Below are positions 50,909 through 60,506 of a DNA stretch of 64,000 bases, in pieces. Position 1 is the stretch's first letter. The number at the start of each line of letters is the position of its first letter. Source of the DNA: Bacillota bacterium (GTDB lineage Bacteria; Bacillota; SHA-98; UBA4971); the NCBI GenBank assembly GCA_030024085.1, contig JASEJE010000003.1, positions 89,316 through 153,315 of the forward strand, read 5' to 3'. Made by a program: the position numbers and the translations under genes. The notes under the pieces were generated by a model. The model did no database searches and was not told the DNA's origin. It was given only the letters and a program-made list of their open reading frames with translations.

Positions 50909-52633
50909 TCAGAACCTCGCCCGGGCGTGGTAATGGGTGTGCAGGAGCTCGTGCGACTTCTCGCCAAGGGGCTTGCCCAGGAACTCCGCATACAGGGCCT
51001 GCACAGCCGGGTTGAGGTGCGACTTACGAAGCGGCATGTTCTTGTCCTCATCGTAGATGGCGGCGATCCTCTTCAGCCGAATCTCGTCGTTCGTGGGTAT
51101 GGGCTGGCCTCCGCCGCCGATGCACCCACCCGGACAGGCCATTATCTCGATGAACTGATAGCCGGCATCGCCGTTCTTCACCCGCTCGAGAAGGCGCCTT
51201 GCGTTTCCGAGGCCGTGGGCGACGGCGACGCGCACGCGCGTGCCGTCAAGGTCAACCTCTGCCTCCTTGACCCCGGCGAGCCCTCTGACTGGAACAAAGT
51301 CGATGTTCTCGAGCTCCCGGTCGAGGACCACCTCGGAGACTGTCCGCAGCGCGGCCTCCATCACGCCCCCCGTGGCCCCGAAGATGGCGCCCGCCCCGGT
51401 GGATATGCCGAGCGGCGGGTCGTAGTCCTCGGGGGCGAGCGACGCGAAGTCGATGCCTGCCTCGCGGATCATCCTGCCGAGTTCTCTCGTGGTGAGGACC
51501 GCGTCCACGTCGGCGCAGCCGCTTGCAGTCATCTCCGGACGTCTTGCCTCGAACTTCTTCGCGGTACACGGCATCACCGACACGACGAAGATGTCCTTCG
51601 CATCGATCCCGACTTTCTCAGCATAGTAAGTCTTCGCAATGGCACCGAACATCTGCTGAGGCGACTTGCACGTCGAGAGGTGCGGGAGGAGGTCCGGATA
51701 GAAGTGCTCTATGAACTTTATCCACCCGGGGCTACACGACGTGATGAGGGGGAGCTTGCCCCCGGTCTGCAGGCGCTCGATGAACTCGTGTCCTTCCTCT
51801 ATTATCGTAAGGTCTGCCGCGAAATCCGTGTCGAACACCATGTCGAACCCGAGCCTGCGCAGGGCTGCAACAAGCTGCCCCGTGACCCGGCTGCCCGGGG
51901 GAAGCCCGCACTCCTCGCCGATGCTGGCGCGGATGGCCGGCGCGGTCTGGACCACCACGTGCTTGGAGGGATCCGCCAGAGCCCGCCACACGTCTTCAGT
52001 CTCGTCGCGCTCCTTGAGCGCCCCTGTCGGGCAGACCAGCACGCACTGGCCGCAGAGCGAGCACACCGCGCTCGCAAGCTCATCCGAGAACGCCGGGGCG
52101 ATCATGGTCTTAAAGCCCCTGTCGTTGGGCGCAAGCGCGAACACGGTCTGCACCTTTTGGCACACGCTCATGCAGCGCCTGCACAGGATGCACTTGTTCG
52201 GGTCCCGCACGATGGACGGGCTGGACGTGTCGAGCAGGAACTCGGCCCGCGCGCCCTGGTACTCGACCGTGCGTATCCCGAACCTGTCCGCGAGCGCCTG
52301 AAGTTCGCAGTTGCCGCTCCGCTCACACGTAAGGCATTCGAATGGGTGGTTCGAGATGATGAGTTCCAGCACCGTCCGGCGCGCCTCGCGCACGGCCGGG
52401 GTGTTCGTGTGAACGACCATGCCGTCCGCAGCCGGGGTGACGCACGAGGCCTGCAGGGACTTCGCGCCCTCGATCTCCACCACGCACACCCTGCATACGC
52501 CCACGGCGTTGACGTCCTTCAGGTAACACAGGGTGGGAACGTCGATCCCCGCCGCCCTCGCAGCGTCCAGAACGGTCGAGCCCCTGGGGACCTCCACCTT
52601 GCGGCCGTCTACTGTGAGAGTAATCATATCCAT
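50909..52633 (-). CDS. hydA: [FeFe]-hydrogenase catalytic subunit HydA
   Basis: Produces or uses H2 with ferredoxin and NAD(P)H through partners HydB/HydC. 574 aa. [2Fe-2S] domain 1-78 (CYLKDVNAVGVCRVC), His-ligated cluster (HPFECLTCERSGNCELQ, 96-112), two [4Fe-4S] clusters (CILCRRCMSVCQK 148-160; CSLCGQCVLVCP 191-202), H-cluster motifs ITSCSPGW (297-304), MPCTAKKFE (354-362) and MACPGGCIGGGGQP (about 497-510). All H-cluster cysteines are present, so it should be active. Overall a group A type bifurcating/confurcating subunit. Confidence 0.97.
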   Translation of the reverse strand: MDMITLTVDGRKVEVPRGSTVLDAARAAGIDVPTLCYLKDVNAVGVCRVCVVEIEGAKSLQASCVTPAADGMVVHTNTPAVREARRTVLELIISNHPFECLTCERSGNCELQALADRFGIRTVEYQGARAEFLLDTSSPSIVRDPNKCILCRRCMSVCQKVQTVFALAPNDRGFKTMIAPAFSDELASAVCSLCGQCVLVCPTGALKERDETEDVWRALADPSKHVVVQTAPAIRASIGEECGLPPGSRVTGQLVAALRRLGFDMVFDTDFAADLTIIEEGHEFIERLQTGGKLPLITSCSPGWIKFIEHFYPDLLPHLSTCKSPQQMFGAIAKTYYAEKVGIDAKDIFVVSVMPCTAKKFEARRPEMTASGCADVDAVLTTRELGRMIREAGIDFASLAPEDYDPPLGISTGAGAIFGATGGVMEAALRTVSEVVLDRELENIDFVPVRGLAGVKEAEVDLDGTRVRVAVAHGLGNARRLLERVKNGDAGYQFIEIMACPGGCIGGGGQPIPTNDEIRLKRIAAIYDEDKNMPLRKSHLNPAVQALYAEFLGKPLGEKSHELLHTHYHARARF

Positions 52634-52653
52634 CCTGGCTCACGCTCCATTCT

Positions 52654-55600
52654 TCAGTCCTTCACGTCACACCGCAAGCACCGCGAGGCCTCGTACAGTG
52701 CCGCCGCCTCGGAGAGCCTCGATGCGACCTCATCGAAGCTGCCCTTTCTGTCCGGGACCGGCAGGTGCTCAGGGTGCTGGCGCATCATGCGCTCCTCGTG
52801 GATCTCCCCAGCAAGCTCTCTGCCGAGGTCAGGGCTTACCGGGATCTGGCCGGTGCCGCCCAGGAACTTGTCTATTTCCTCGGCGGCGCGCCTGCCGTCG
52901 GCAATCGCCTGGATGACGGTGTCCGGCCCGTTCACGCAGTCCCCACCGGCGAACACGCCGGGCTCGCCGGTTGCGTGGGTCCTCGGGTCGGCGACTATCG
53001 TGGACCACTTCGTGATCTCGATGCGCGAGCCCGCGGAAACCGCCATGGCATCAGGCCTCTGGCTGATGGCGGATATCACCATGTCCACGTCAATGATGAA
53101 GTTCGAGCCCTCGATGGGCACCGGGCGCCTGCGGCCCGTGCGGTCGAATTCGCCCAGGGACATCCGCACGCATTCCATGTTCACAAGCTTGCCGTCCCTG
53201 CCGATCATCCTGAATGGCGCGGTCAGGAAGTGGATCTTGACCCCCTCGCGCTCGGCCTCGGCGATCTCGTTCTTGTCAGCGGGCATGTCCTCGCGCTGGC
53301 GCCTGTAGATGATGTGGACTTCCTTCGCGCCCAGGCGCAGGGCCGTGCGGGCCGCGTCGATGGCGGCATTGCCGCCGCCTATGACGGCGACCTTCTTGCC
53401 CACCTTCCGGCGACCGCTTATGTTGACCTCTTGCAGGAATTCCACAGCCCCGATCACACCGTCGAGGTCTTCGCCAGGCACGCCCAGCCTCTGGCTCACG
53501 TTGGCGCCCACCGCGATGAAGACGGCCCTGTACCCCTGCTCCTTCAGGTCCTCCAGGGTGATGTCCCTGCCTACGGCGATTCCCGTCCGGATCTCCACGC
53601 CCCTGCGGCAGATCGCCAGGATCTCGGCGTCAAGCACGTCCTTGGGCAGCCTGTACTCGGGGATGCCCGCCCTGAGCATTCCGCCCGCCTCGGGGAGCGC
53701 CTCGAACACCGTGACCTGGTAGCCCAGGCCGGCGAGGTAATACGCGGCGGTAAGGCCTGCGGGACCGGACCCCACGATGGCTACCTTCACGTCCTTCTGG
53801 GCGGCCGGCTGATCGGGCGGCAGCGGGTTCATTAGCTCCCAGTCGGCGGCGAACCGCTTGAGGTCGCAAATGGCCACAGCCTCGTCGATCTGCGAGCGCC
53901 TGCACTTGCCCTCGCACGGGTGAGTGCAGACCCGGCCACACACCGCGGGGAACGGGTTCTTCTCCTTTATGAGCCTCACGGCGTCCTGGTATCGCTTCTG
54001 CCTTATCAGGCTGATGTATCTCGGCACGTCGACCCCAGCGGGACACGCGTTCTGGCACGGAGCCTCGAAGAGCGCGGCGCACACCGATGCGGGGCACTTC
54101 TTGTCGCGGATGTGAGCCTCGTATTCGTCGCGGAAGTATCGTATCGTCGTGAGCACGGGGTTGGGAGCCGTCTGGCCCAGGCCGCAGAGGGCGGTCTCCT
54201 TTATCCAGGTGCCGAGCTTTATGAGGCGCTCGATGTCGCCCTCGCGCCCCTGGCCCCGGGTGATCCTTGTGAGTATCTCCAGCATCCTCTTCGTCCCGAT
54301 ACGGCACGGGGCGCACTTGCCGCACGATTCGTCCTGGGTGAACTCCAGGAAGAACCTGGCCAGGTCGACCATGCAGGTGTCCTCGTCCATGACGATGAGG
54401 CCGCCCGACCCCATGATCGTGCCGAGTTCCTTCAGCGACTCGTAGTCCACAGGGGTGTTCAGGAACTCCGCGGGCACGCACCCGCCAGACGGCCCGCCTG
54501 TCTGGGCGGCTTTGAACTTCTTGCCGCCGGGGATGCCGCCGCCGATGTCGAAGATGATCTCGCCAAGGGGTATCCCCATGGGCACCTCGACGAGGCCGGT
54601 GTTGTTGATCTTGCCGGCGAGGGCGAACACCTTGGTGCCCTTGCTCTTCTCAGTGCCGATGCTCGCAAACCACTCCGCACCTCTTAGAATGATGGGCGAA
54701 ATGTTCGCATAGGTTTCCACGTTGTTGATGAGGGTCGGCTTGCTCCAGAGACCTTCGTTCGCCGGGAACGGCGGCCTCGGGCGCGGCTCGCCGCGTCTGC
54801 CCTCGACTGATGCGAGAAGCGCCGTCTCCTCGCCGCACACGAACGCCCCGGCCCCGACCCTGATGTCCAGGTCGAAGTCGAATCCCTTGCCGAAGATGTC
54901 CTTGCCGAGGACCCCGTACTCCCGGGCCTGCATTATCGCGTGGCCGAGATGCTTGACTGCCAGCGGGTACTCGGCCCTGACGTAGACGTATCCTTGCGTC
55001 GCCCCGATGGCGTAGCCGGCGATGGCCATGGCCTCTATGATGCTGTGGGGGTCGCCCTCCAGCACGCTCCTGTCCATGAACGCGCCGGGGTCTCCTTCGT
55101 CTGCGTTACACACCACGTACTTCTGGTCTGCCTTCGCACGCCGGGTGAAGTCCCACTTGAGCCCCGTCGGGAACCCCGCCCCTCCGCGCCCGCGCAGGCC
55201 GGAGCGCTTCACGACATCGACCACCTGCTCCGGCGTCATCTCCGTGAGGACCTTTGCGAGCGCGGCGTACCCGTCCTCTGCGATGTACTCCTCTATGTTG
55301 AGCGGGTCGATCTTACCCGTGTTTCGCAGGGCGATGCGCATCTGCCTGTTGAAGAACGTGATATCGCCATACGTCGGGACACGCTGCTGCGTGTCGGGAG
55401 CTTCGTAAAGCAGCCGCTCGACAATCCTCCCCTTCAGCAGGTGCTCGCTGACGATCTCTTGCGCGTCCTCGGCCTTGAGCTTGCGGTAGAGGACCCCCTC
55501 GGGGTATACGATGGCCACAGGGCCGAGCTCGCAGGGGCCCATGCACCCGGTGGTCACCACCCTGACCTCCTCGCCGAGACCGTGCTTTGCTATCTCGTCG

Positions 55601-55686
55601 AGGAAAGCCTGTTCGACTTCCTTGCATCCTGAGGAAACGCATCCTGCGCCGCCACACACCAGGACATGCGCACGGTAGGAATCCAT
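52654..55686 (-). CDS. hydB: HydB-type NuoF subunit fused to GltD/NfnB-like NAD(P)H oxidoreductase
   Basis: 1010 aa. Thioredoxin-like [2Fe-2S] domain 1-95 (CGGAGCVSSGC, TTGCMGPC), NuoF FMN/NADH domain 155-440 (GLRGRGGAGFPTGLKW, GAGAFVCGEETALL), [4Fe-4S] ESCGKCAPCRIG 454-464. Where usual HydB has 2x[4Fe-4S] ferredoxin, here residues 530-615 are a GltD N-terminal Fe-S domain (CQNACPAGVDVP, CGRVCTHPCEGKC), then two Rossmann units: FAD VAIVGSGPAGLTAAYYL (635-651) and NAD(P) VAVIGGGNAAIDAAR (766-780), ending FAGGDCVNGPDTVIQAIADG. ATG 55686 has AGGAGG 8 nt upstream. The fusion would add a second flavin to the bifurcating complex, perhaps linking NADPH or glutamate-like redox partners. Confidence 0.95.
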   Translation of the reverse strand: MDSYRAHVLVCGGAGCVSSGCKEVEQAFLDEIAKHGLGEEVRVVTTGCMGPCELGPVAIVYPEGVLYRKLKAEDAQEIVSEHLLKGRIVERLLYEAPDTQQRVPTYGDITFFNRQMRIALRNTGKIDPLNIEEYIAEDGYAALAKVLTEMTPEQVVDVVKRSGLRGRGGAGFPTGLKWDFTRRAKADQKYVVCNADEGDPGAFMDRSVLEGDPHSIIEAMAIAGYAIGATQGYVYVRAEYPLAVKHLGHAIMQAREYGVLGKDIFGKGFDFDLDIRVGAGAFVCGEETALLASVEGRRGEPRPRPPFPANEGLWSKPTLINNVETYANISPIILRGAEWFASIGTEKSKGTKVFALAGKINNTGLVEVPMGIPLGEIIFDIGGGIPGGKKFKAAQTGGPSGGCVPAEFLNTPVDYESLKELGTIMGSGGLIVMDEDTCMVDLARFFLEFTQDESCGKCAPCRIGTKRMLEILTRITRGQGREGDIERLIKLGTWIKETALCGLGQTAPNPVLTTIRYFRDEYEAHIRDKKCPASVCAALFEAPCQNACPAGVDVPRYISLIRQKRYQDAVRLIKEKNPFPAVCGRVCTHPCEGKCRRSQIDEAVAICDLKRFAADWELMNPLPPDQPAAQKDVKVAIVGSGPAGLTAAYYLAGLGYQVTVFEALPEAGGMLRAGIPEYRLPKDVLDAEILAICRRGVEIRTGIAVGRDITLEDLKEQGYRAVFIAVGANVSQRLGVPGEDLDGVIGAVEFLQEVNISGRRKVGKKVAVIGGGNAAIDAARTALRLGAKEVHIIYRRQREDMPADKNEIAEAEREGVKIHFLTAPFRMIGRDGKLVNMECVRMSLGEFDRTGRRRPVPIEGSNFIIDVDMVISAISQRPDAMAVSAGSRIEITKWSTIVADPRTHATGEPGVFAGGDCVNGPDTVIQAIADGRRAAEEIDKFLGGTGQIPVSPDLGRELAGEIHEERMMRQHPEHLPVPDRKGSFDEVASRLSEAAALYEASRCLRCDVKD

Positions 55687-55764
55687 GTGACCAGCCTCCT
55701 TACTCTCAGGCAGCGACATAAGCGCCGCCGCGGTCCGGCAAACTCTCTCTTGAGCACCTTCGGC

Positions 55765-56259
55765 CTATTCATACTTGGCCAGGATCTCCTTCAGCTTGTC
55801 GGGCTTGAGCCGCGCGTAGATGTCCTCGTCCACCCTCACGACAGGGCCGAGGCCGCACGCGCCCATGCAGCGCACGACCTCCATGGAGAACTTCCCGTCG
55901 CTCGTGGTGTCCTTCGCACGGATCCCGAGATCGTGTTCGAGCTTCTCCAGGATCTCCTCAGCGCCTCTCACGTAGCAGGCGGTGCCCTTACACACGCTGA
56001 TCTGGTGGCGCCCCTTGGGCTTCAGCGAGAACAACGCGTAGAACGTGACCACGCTGTACACCTCGCTCAAGGGGACGTCGAGCCCCTCAGCGACCATGGC
56101 CTGAATCTCCCGCGGAAGGTAGCCCACCACCTGCTGCGCCTCGTGGAGAACCTGGATGAGCACGCCCGGCTTGCCCCGGTAGTGCTCGATGATCTCCCTC
56201 ACCTTATCCTTCTGCTCCTCGGTGACCTTGCCGAAACATGTGCACTCTTCGCACGCCAT
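55765..56259 (-). CDS. hydC: HydC, NuoE-like [2Fe-2S] subunit
   Basis: 164 aa. Helical N-terminal domain (VLIQVLHEAQQVVGYLP), thioredoxin-like [2Fe-2S] domain with CKGTACYVRG and CMGACGLGPVVRV. Transfers electrons between HydB FMN and HydA. An additional N-terminal MACEECTCFGK has three cysteines. ATG 56259 has AGGAGG 7 nt upstream. Confidence 0.95.
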   Translation of the reverse strand: MACEECTCFGKVTEEQKDKVREIIEHYRGKPGVLIQVLHEAQQVVGYLPREIQAMVAEGLDVPLSEVYSVVTFYALFSLKPKGRHQISVCKGTACYVRGAEEILEKLEHDLGIRAKDTTSDGKFSMEVVRCMGACGLGPVVRVDEDIYARLKPDKLKEILAKYE

Positions 56260-56327
56260 CCCGATTCCTCCTTCGCCGGTGTGGCGAGACACGCACGCCT
56301 GCCTCGCGACTACCGCGAGGACACCAT

Positions 56328-56343
56328 AGCAAAAACCATGCCG
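56328..56343 (-). promoter_or_regulatory. Sigma-54 promoter of hydCBA
   Basis: Minus strand CGGCATGGTTTTTGCT: GG, 10 nt, GC, matching TGGCAC-N5-TTGCW except the first base. Start expected near 56318, about 59 nt before hydC. Confidence 0.8.
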
Positions 56344-56454
56344 CTTGTGAACGATGGCACAAGAGGCGATCGGACAACCCCTGGAACCTTTGTGCCGGCT
56401 GTCACAAACGCGTTCCTTTCGTGGGAGGGAGTTGACTCCCCATCGCCTCCGGCG

Positions 56455-56468
56455 ATGCACCAGTGCAT
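56455..56468. promoter_or_regulatory. Secondary ATGCAC/GTGCAT dyad upstream of hydC
   Basis: ATGCAC-ca-GTGCAT uses the same half site as the large dyad at 56594. CATCGCC-tcc-GGCGATG (56441-56457) and GGGAG-ttga-CTCCC (56427-56440) are further hairpins here. Confidence 0.5.
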
Positions 56469-56593
56469 TTGGGCCTGCAGATGCGCCGACACGTAGGCCC
56501 GAGGCCCCGAGGGACGGAGGGACGGAGGCACGGAGGCACGGGGGCGTGCGCTGCCCCTGCTGCGCATGTCCTCGGAATTCGCTGGACAGCGTG

Positions 56594-56627
56594 ATGCGCC
56601 TGTGCATTATAGAATGCACGGGCGCAT
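56594..56627. promoter_or_regulatory. Probable upstream activator site for hydCBA
   Basis: 34-bp dyad ATGCGC-ct-GTGCATT-atag-AATGCAC-gg-GCGCAT, symmetric but for one position, about 250 bp upstream of the sigma-54 promoter and between the activator gene and hydC. Typical place for an enhancer-binding protein site. Confidence 0.68.
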
Positions 56628-56692
56628 TGCCCCGCCGGGAAGGCCAGGGATCTCACCGCAGGGAGCCAGACGGGTTGTCAGCGGATTCACTC

Positions 56693-58138
56693 TCACCTGT
56701 CTCCGTCGGCCGCGGCAGGCTTCAGGCCACCGCGACCGCTATGGCCGCCAACTGCATATTTCTTGATCTTCCTTACCACGGTCGACTGGTTCACCCCGAG
56801 CAGCCTGGCTATGCTGTACGTACTCCTCTTCTCCGAAAGAGCACGCTGGATGATCTGCCTCTCGACCTCCTCGACCGCCTGGCGCAGCGGCATGATGCCG
56901 CCCACCACGACCCCCGGCCGATGCAGGCCGCGCTCCTCGAGCACTTGCCGCGGCAGATCACCAGGGCCGATCTCGTCGCCTTCCACCGTCACCACCAGGC
57001 GCTCGACGAGGTTCTCGAGTTCCCGCACGTTCCCGGGCCATGAGTATCTCGCAAGGATCTCGCGCGCATCCTCGCTTATGGCTTTCCGGTAGCCATGGGC
57101 CCTGTTGAACCTCTCGAGAAAGTGGTAGATGAGTGGGATGACGTCGTCCGGCCGTTCCCGAAGGGGCGGTATCGTGATGGGGACGACGTTCAGCCTGTAA
57201 AAGAGGTCAGCGCGGAACTCTCCTTTCGCGACCATGCCTGCAAGGTCCCGGTTCGTCGCAGCGATTATGCGGATGTCGACGTCCACAGGCTTCACGCCGC
57301 CCACCCGCGTGAGCCTCCGCTCCTGGATGACCTGGAGCAGCTTCACCTGAAGATCCCCAGGTAGCTCGGATATCTCATCGAGGAATAGCGTCCCGCAGGA
57401 AGCGACATCGATCATCCCGGGCTTGCCCTCGCGTCTCGCGCCGGTGAACGCGCCCGACTCGTAGCCGAAAAGCTCCGACTCGAGCAAGGTCGCGGGGATC
57501 GCGCCGCAGTTGATGGTGACGAACGGTCCCTCCCTGCGGGGGCTCGTCCCGTGGATGAACCGCGCCACGACCTCCTTGCCGACACCCGATTCACCCAGGA
57601 TGAGGACGGTGGTGTTAACGAGTGCCACCTTCGCGGCAAGCTGCAGCACACGGCCCATCTCGACACTGTATGCTATGATCGGCGGCAGGACGACCCCCTG
57701 CCCTTTCGGGTCCGTGCGGCCGCTACCGGGCGCGCCGCCCCCCCGTCCCGTCCCCGCCGCCGCTCCGAAGCCGTCGCCTCGCCCATTTGTGGACGCGCGG
57801 CGCTCCCGGCCCGCCAGGCCCCGGTCGAGAACCTCGCGCGCGGCGCTCACAAGTCTCCTCCGCCCGACCCCTGGCAGGGCCGAGGCAAGGGCGTCGTCGG
57901 CCTCCAGCGCCGCCCGACCGGCCCCGGCGAGCAGCCAGAGCACTGCGTCAGCCCCGTCGGCAAGCGCCATGGCGCCCTCGGGGCAGACCCTGAAGCACTC
58001 GCCGCACCCGTCGCACTTCGACGGATCCACGGCCGGCGGCCGACCGAGCTCTCCTGACATGGCCTCGACCGGGCACTTCGGCACGCATTCCCCGCACCCG
58101 GTGCACTTTACCGCATCAACGAAAACATGCCCCGGCAT
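56693..58138 (-). CDS. Sigma-54 dependent activator with N-terminal 2x[4Fe-4S] domain
   Basis: 481 aa. Residues 1-60 are a bacterial ferredoxin: [16 protein letters not shown] and [16 protein letters not shown], two [4Fe-4S] clusters that may sense redox state. AAA+ domain about 160-390 with Walker [15 protein letters not shown] loop ([12 protein letters not shown]) needed for sigma-54 contact, and [16 protein letters not shown]-terminal Fis/TyrR-like helix-turn-helix [23 protein letters not shown]. It lies upstream of hydCBA on the same strand, so it probably activates that promoter. ATG 58138 follows GGGGGGAGAGAG. A perfect TATAAT precedes, without a clear -35. Confidence 0.92.
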   Translation of the reverse strand: MPGHVFVDAVKCTGCGECVPKCPVEAMSGELGRPPAVDPSKCDGCGECFRVCPEGAMALADGADAVLWLLAGAGRAALEADDALASALPGVGRRRLVSAAREVLDRGLAGRERRASTNGRGDGFGAAAGTGRGGGAPGSGRTDPKGQGVVLPPIIAYSVEMGRVLQLAAKVALVNTTVLILGESGVGKEVVARFIHGTSPRREGPFVTINCGAIPATLLESELFGYESGAFTGARREGKPGMIDVASCGTLFLDEISELPGDLQVKLLQVIQERRLTRVGGVKPVDVDIRIIAATNRDLAGMVAKGEFRADLFYRLNVVPITIPPLRERPDDVIPLIYHFLERFNRAHGYRKAISEDAREILARYSWPGNVRELENLVERLVVTVEGDEIGPGDLPRQVLEERGLHRPGVVVGGIMPLRQAVEEVERQIIQRALSEKRSTYSIARLLGVNQSTVVRKIKKYAVGGHSGRGGLKPAAADGDR

Positions 58139-58272
58139 CTCTCTCCCCCCGGGGCAATTATACACCACGACATAAGGGCCGCATAGCCCGGCATCCCACG
58201 TCGTGACCGCCACACGGCCGGCAGTCGGCCCGCCCCACACAGGTATGCTTCCACGAACGCCCCCCGCCCTTT

Positions 58273-58330
58273 TAAGGGTGCGCCGGTGTTGCGCACCGAG
58301 GAGCGCGCTTGCGGCGCACCTTGGTGGAGT
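58273..58330 (+). repeat. Degraded palindromic repeat, copy I
   Basis: CGCCGGTGTTGCGCACCGAGGA... GCGCTTGCGGCGCACC resembles the left arm of copy D (GCCGGTGTTGCACTCCGGGGACGGCGCGTGCGG). Only one arm is recognisable. Beside it CTCGGCCTGG is tandemly repeated. No gene in 58139-58448. Confidence 0.4.
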
Positions 58331-58448
58331 TCCCTGGCGTTGCTCGGCCTGGCTCGGCCTGGCTCGCCGCCTTTCGAAAGGGGCCGTCGCACAGGTAGCG
58401 GCGGCCGCGAACACAGTGGCAAACCTGACCACGGCCGGTCAGGCAGAC

Positions 58449-60503
58449 TCAGCAGCCTTGCCCTTCGCGTGCCGCTGCCCGCCCGAGATCCTCCCTGTAC
58501 TGCAGGAGGTAGAGCTGGTAGTATATCCCGCGCTTCGCGAGAAGCTCCTGGTGGGTGCCGACCTCGCGCACCCTGCCTTTGTGGATGACGATTATCTTGT
58601 CGGCGTTCTGGATGGTGGACAGCCGGTGGGCCACGATGAGCGTCGTCCTGCCTTGCACCAGCTTCGTAAGGGCGTCCTGGATGAGCGCTTCCGTCTCGGT
58701 ATCTATGTTGGCCGTGGCCTCGTCCAGCACGAGGATGGCCGGATCGAACGCAAGCGCCCTCGCAAACGCGAGAAGCTGGCGCTGCCCCGCCGACAGCGTC
58801 ACACCCCGCTCTTTCACCTCGGCCCGGTATCCGCCTGGCAGGCGTCTTATGAAGGTGTCGGCATTGACGTACCTCGCGGCCTCCTGCACGTCCTCCTCGC
58901 CGATCTCGCTGCTACTAAGCCTGATATTGCTCTCTATGTCGCCGGTGAAGAGGAACACGTCCTGCTGCACCACGCCTATGTGCCGGCGCAGGTCGTGCCT
59001 GGGGATGTCGCGGATATCGACCCCGTCGATGAGGATGCGGCCCCGCGAAATCTCGTACATCCTTCCGATGAGGCTTATGATCGACGTCTTGCCGGCACCG
59101 GTCGCTCCGACGAAGGCACAGGTCTCGCCGGGCTCGACCTTGAAGCTCACGTCTCTCAGGACCCAGTCCTCGCCGTTATAGGCAAACCACACGTTCTGGA
59201 ACTCGATCGCGCCCCGCGGCCGTCCGAGGGTGACCGGGTTCGCAGGGTCCGCCTCGCGCGCCTTCGTGTCGAGCAACATGAATATCCTCTCGGACGCCGC
59301 CATAGCCGCCTGCATGATGTTGTATTTCTCAGTGAGATCGTTGATCGGCCGGAAGAACTGCTGTATGTAGTTTATGAACGCATACAGCACGCCGAACTCG
59401 ACCCTGCCTGCGAGCACCCGGCCGCCCCCATACCAGATGAGAAGGGCGAGTGCCAGCGACGATATAAGGTCCATCAAGGGCCTGAAGATCGCATACACGC
59501 GCAGCTCGCGCATGTTGGCCGCGAGGTAATCCCTGTTTATGCCGTCGAATTCCTCGAACTTCTTCTTCTCACGGCCGAATATCTGGATGATCCTCATCCC
59601 CGAGATGTTCTCCGCAAGCGTCGCGTTGATCCTGGCAAGCCTGGTGCGCACGAGCCGGTAGGCCTCACGCGCCTGCACCCTGAACACCACCGTCACTGCC
59701 AGGATGATGGGCAGCGTGGCGAAGCTCACCAGCGCAAGCTCGTAGTTCATCCGGAGCATCACGATGACGATGCCCACGAGAAGGAAAACGTCCTTGAAGA
59801 GGTTCACCAGGACCGCCGTGTACATCTCGTTCAGGGCGTCGGTGTCGTTGGTCACTCTCGTCACCAGGCGGCCGACCGGGTTCCTGTCGAAGAACGAAAG
59901 CGACAGCCCCTGCAGGTGACGGAATATCTCCACCCGCATGTTGAAGATGACCTTCTGGCCCGTGTATTGCAGAATGTACACTTGAACGTAGTTGAGGATG
60001 AACCCCAGCGCCATGGCGCCGAGGAGCACGAGGGCGAGCTTCACAACGCTCGCGGCGTCGCGGTCCTTGAACCTGCGAACCTCCTCCGCGGAGATCTCCC
60101 GGCGAGTCACCGTCGCAGCGCCCGCCTCGTCCATCACCAGGAAGTAACGCCCCTCCGCGGACTCTATGCGTGCAGGAACCGGCGCCCCCTCTCCCGTCTC
60201 GCACCGAAAGCCCTTTGGAAGCCATTTCTCCCGCACGAAGACCCTGCCCTTCGCCGCGACCCCGGGAACGGGCTCGCGACCCGGCTCGAAAGCAAGCATG
60301 GGCGCGCCGAGGGCGTTTATGTGGTCGTCTATGGCGATCTTGGTGAGGTACGGCTGCACCAGGTCTGTGCCGGTGATGACGAAGAGCAGCACCACGCACA
60401 CGAGCAGCAGGCGCCGATAAGGGGCGGTGTACTTCAGCAGGCGCCTCATCAGCCTCGCGTCGTATGCCTTGCCGAGGGCCTCTTCTTCGTGGAAATCAGG
60501 CAT
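58449..60503 (-). CDS. ABC multidrug exporter half-transporter, catalytic subunit of a heterodimer
   Basis: 684 aa. Six-helix membrane domain with a large extracytoplasmic insert between the first two helices (about residues 68-135: GREPVPGVAAKGRVFVREKW). Nucleotide-binding domain: Walker A GATGAGKTS, signature LSAGQRQL (usually LSGGQ), Walker B ILVLDEATANID with Glu. Coupled to the partner gene upstream by TGAGAGATG. Confidence 0.93.
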   Translation of the reverse strand: MPDFHEEEALGKAYDARLMRRLLKYTAPYRRLLLVCVVLLFVITGTDLVQPYLTKIAIDDHINALGAPMLAFEPGREPVPGVAAKGRVFVREKWLPKGFRCETGEGAPVPARIESAEGRYFLVMDEAGAATVTRREISAEEVRRFKDRDAASVVKLALVLLGAMALGFILNYVQVYILQYTGQKVIFNMRVEIFRHLQGLSLSFFDRNPVGRLVTRVTNDTDALNEMYTAVLVNLFKDVFLLVGIVIVMLRMNYELALVSFATLPIILAVTVVFRVQAREAYRLVRTRLARINATLAENISGMRIIQIFGREKKKFEEFDGINRDYLAANMRELRVYAIFRPLMDLISSLALALLIWYGGGRVLAGRVEFGVLYAFINYIQQFFRPINDLTEKYNIMQAAMAASERIFMLLDTKAREADPANPVTLGRPRGAIEFQNVWFAYNGEDWVLRDVSFKVEPGETCAFVGATGAGKTSIISLIGRMYEISRGRILIDGVDIRDIPRHDLRRHIGVVQQDVFLFTGDIESNIRLSSSEIGEEDVQEAARYVNADTFIRRLPGGYRAEVKERGVTLSAGQRQLLAFARALAFDPAILVLDEATANIDTETEALIQDALTKLVQGRTTLIVAHRLSTIQNADKIIVIHKGRVREVGTHQELLAKRGIYYQLYLLQYREDLGRAAAREGQGC

Positions 60504-60506
60504 CTC

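Noticed and set aside
50681..53308. 875-codon plus-strand frame over hydA/hydB
   Set aside because: Third-position GC keeps the antisense frame open; the minus-strand genes carry all catalytic motifs.
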